Shown one piece after another: positions 5,210 through 6,356 of a stretch of 6,356 nt of DNA. How positions within the stretch are numbered: position 1 is the stretch's first letter; each line of letters starts with the position of its first letter. This DNA comes from Desulfobacteraceae bacterium. Its GTDB lineage: Bacteria; Desulfobacterota; Desulfobacteria; Desulfobacterales; Desulfosalsimonadaceae. Under the pieces are notes generated by a model. That model was not told where the DNA came from. It saw only the letters and a list, made by a program, of their open reading frames with translations, and ran no database searches. Location of the stretch: assembly GCA_007136525.1 (NCBI GenBank), contig SLGU01000303.1, forward strand, positions 1 to 6,356. Reading direction: 5' to 3'. Position numbers and translations under genes: made by a program.

Positions 5210-6356
5210 TCAGGATCTTGCCGCCTCCAGTATGTCGAGCCATGTGATCTTGACCAGGGGATAAAGAAAAACAGCCATGGCGATCAGAAACACGATCACG
5301 CCCTGTGTGTAGAACAGATCCGGGGCAAAAGATACCGGCAGCACCGGGTCCCAGCCCATTTCAAGGATGGCTTCGGCTGCATCGCCCGTCAGTTCTATGG
5401 GATTCAAATGGAAATAAAGAAGGACCATCCATGCCGCTGCCAGTCCCGCAACCACACCGATAATGGAGATGCAAAGGGTTTCCAGAAAGACCACGAATGC
5501 CAGGCGGAGGCGCTTCATCCCGATGGAGAGCAAAACACCGAACTCCTTCAGGCGCTCCATGGTCATGGTCAAAACGGTTCCGAAAAATCCGAACCCGATC
5601 ACCACGTATAAAATAGCGGACAGGAGGTAGGCACCGGCCATGTCGAACCGGATGAAATTCAGCAGTTCGGGCATCAGTTCGGGCCATGTATAAACGACCA
5701 GTTCATCATCTTCGAATTCGGCCCGGAGCGATTCGGCCACGGCATCGGTATCGCGCACGCGTTGGGGGGCAAAGAGCAGCGCCGAGATATACCCCTCGGC
5801 AGACAATAATTCCTGGGCACGCTGCAGCGGCAGGTAAACCTTCTGGTCGTTCATCTCGCGGATGGGATGCGCGACGATGCCCACGATCTCGAAAAGGCCG
5901 CTGGCGGACATGCCGAACCGTCCCTGGCCGAGGAGCACCAGGGTGTCGCCCACACTCAGTTCGAGCCGGTCGGCCAGACCCTTGCCAATGACGGCTGCAT
6001 CCTCCGCCGGGGTAAAAAACCGGCCCTGGACTTTGCGGTCCCTGATACCATTGAAACGGTGCTCCTTTTCAAGGTCGATGCCCGATACCATTGCCCCGCG
6101 TGTGGACTGCCCGTTGGCAGCCAGCATGAAGGTCTCGATGCGTGGCAGGACGATTTCGATCCGGGGGTCGGCGTTTTTGGCCCGTTGTTTGATCGATTCA
6201 TCATAAGCAAAGGTATTGTCAAGGGACGGCTCATCGTCATAGCGATAGTCCTGAAGCTGCAGGTAGCCCGTATTGTACCGGGCCATGTTGTCGATCATTA
6301 TTTCGTGGGAGCCGCGGTTGAGCGACTGCATGAATACAGCGGCCACTACAGCGAAG
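5210..6356 (-). CDS. FtsX-like ABC transporter permease, first permease (5' end outside window)
   Basis: Partial at its N-terminus. The frame stays open to the window edge (FAVVAAVFMQSLNRGSHE is readable from 6355), and this is the end of the first membrane segment, so roughly 20-30 residues are missing. The internal GTG at 6346 would delete most of TM1 and is not a credible start. After TM1 comes a periplasmic domain of about 210 residues (MIDNMARYNTGYLQLQ to the region around WPELMPELLN). The C-terminal three-segment unit follows, with MERLKEFGVLLSIGMKRLR as the ATPase-contacting loop and EMGWDP before the last segment. The C-terminus WLDILEAARS departs from the usual RVNPVEAL-like ending. 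It is the first gene of the visible operon, although a further upstream member could lie beyond the edge. Family assignment (LolC/LolE/MacB-type, FtsX domain) is secure. Its role is inferred to be one half of a heterodimeric transporter. Confidence 0.92.
   Translation of the reverse strand, partial: FAVVAAVFMQSLNRGSHEIMIDNMARYNTGYLQLQDYRYDDEPSLDNTFAYDESIKQRAKNADPRIEIVLPRIETFMLAANGQSTRGAMVSGIDLEKEHRFNGIRDRKVQGRFFTPAEDAAVIGKGLADRLELSVGDTLVLLGQGRFGMSASGLFEIVGIVAHPIREMNDQKVYLPLQRAQELLSAEGYISALLFAPQRVRDTDAVAESLRAEFEDDELVVYTWPELMPELLNFIRFDMAGAYLLSAILYVVIGFGFFGTVLTMTMERLKEFGVLLSIGMKRLRLAFVVFLETLCISIIGVVAGLAAAWMVLLYFHLNPIELTGDAAEAILEMGWDPVLPVSFAPDLFYTQGVIVFLIAMAVFLYPLVKITWLDILEAARS

Noticed and set aside
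5099..5611. 170-codon plus-strand open frame
   Set aside because: It is antisense to the two permease genes and its His/Gln-rich translation resembles no protein; it is a shadow.

Overview
The window looks like chromosomal DNA of a Gram-negative bacterium. An outer-membrane beta-barrel gene, a LolCDE/MacB-type transporter and a GEMM-I riboswitch together would suit a Desulfobacterota (deltaproteobacterial) genome. That placement is inference; no rRNA or other marker gene is present.

Left part (1-608): AT-rich DNA without a convincing gene, ending in a well-formed regulatory leader. A consensus -35 (TTGACA, 374-379) sits just upstream of a GEMM-I (cyclic di-GMP-I class) riboswitch aptamer (about 411-480). 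The 3' strand of the aptamer is also the 5' arm of a perfect 11-bp intrinsic terminator (470-509). This layout predicts an ON switch: ligand binding keeps 470-480 in the aptamer, prevents the terminator and lets transcription reach the next gene.

Gene under the switch (609-1856, + strand): a signal-peptide-bearing protein of the endonuclease/exonuclease/phosphatase (DNase I-like) superfamily with all the usual metal and catalytic motifs. The straightforward reading is an exported, metal-dependent nuclease or phosphodiesterase made when cyclic di-GMP is high, as in biofilm or attached growth. The true substrate cannot be read from the sequence.

Middle (1857-2095): right after that gene lies a decayed 3' fragment of a class I glutamine amidotransferase / peptidase C26 gene, interrupted by an in-frame TAA directly before its WHPE motif. 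It is followed by a long interrupted inverted repeat between the converging genes.

Right part (2096-6356, - strand): a tightly packed four-gene operon transcribed leftwards. In transcription order it holds an FtsX-like permease (5' end outside the window), a second FtsX-like permease, a LolD/MacB-type ATPase and an outer-membrane beta-barrel protein. Gaps are 1 nt and 16 nt, followed by a short overlap. The set suggests an envelope-spanning export, extraction or lipoprotein-handling system in which the two permeases pair, the ATPase drives them and the barrel acts at the outer membrane. The operon is visibly more GC-rich than the left half of the window.
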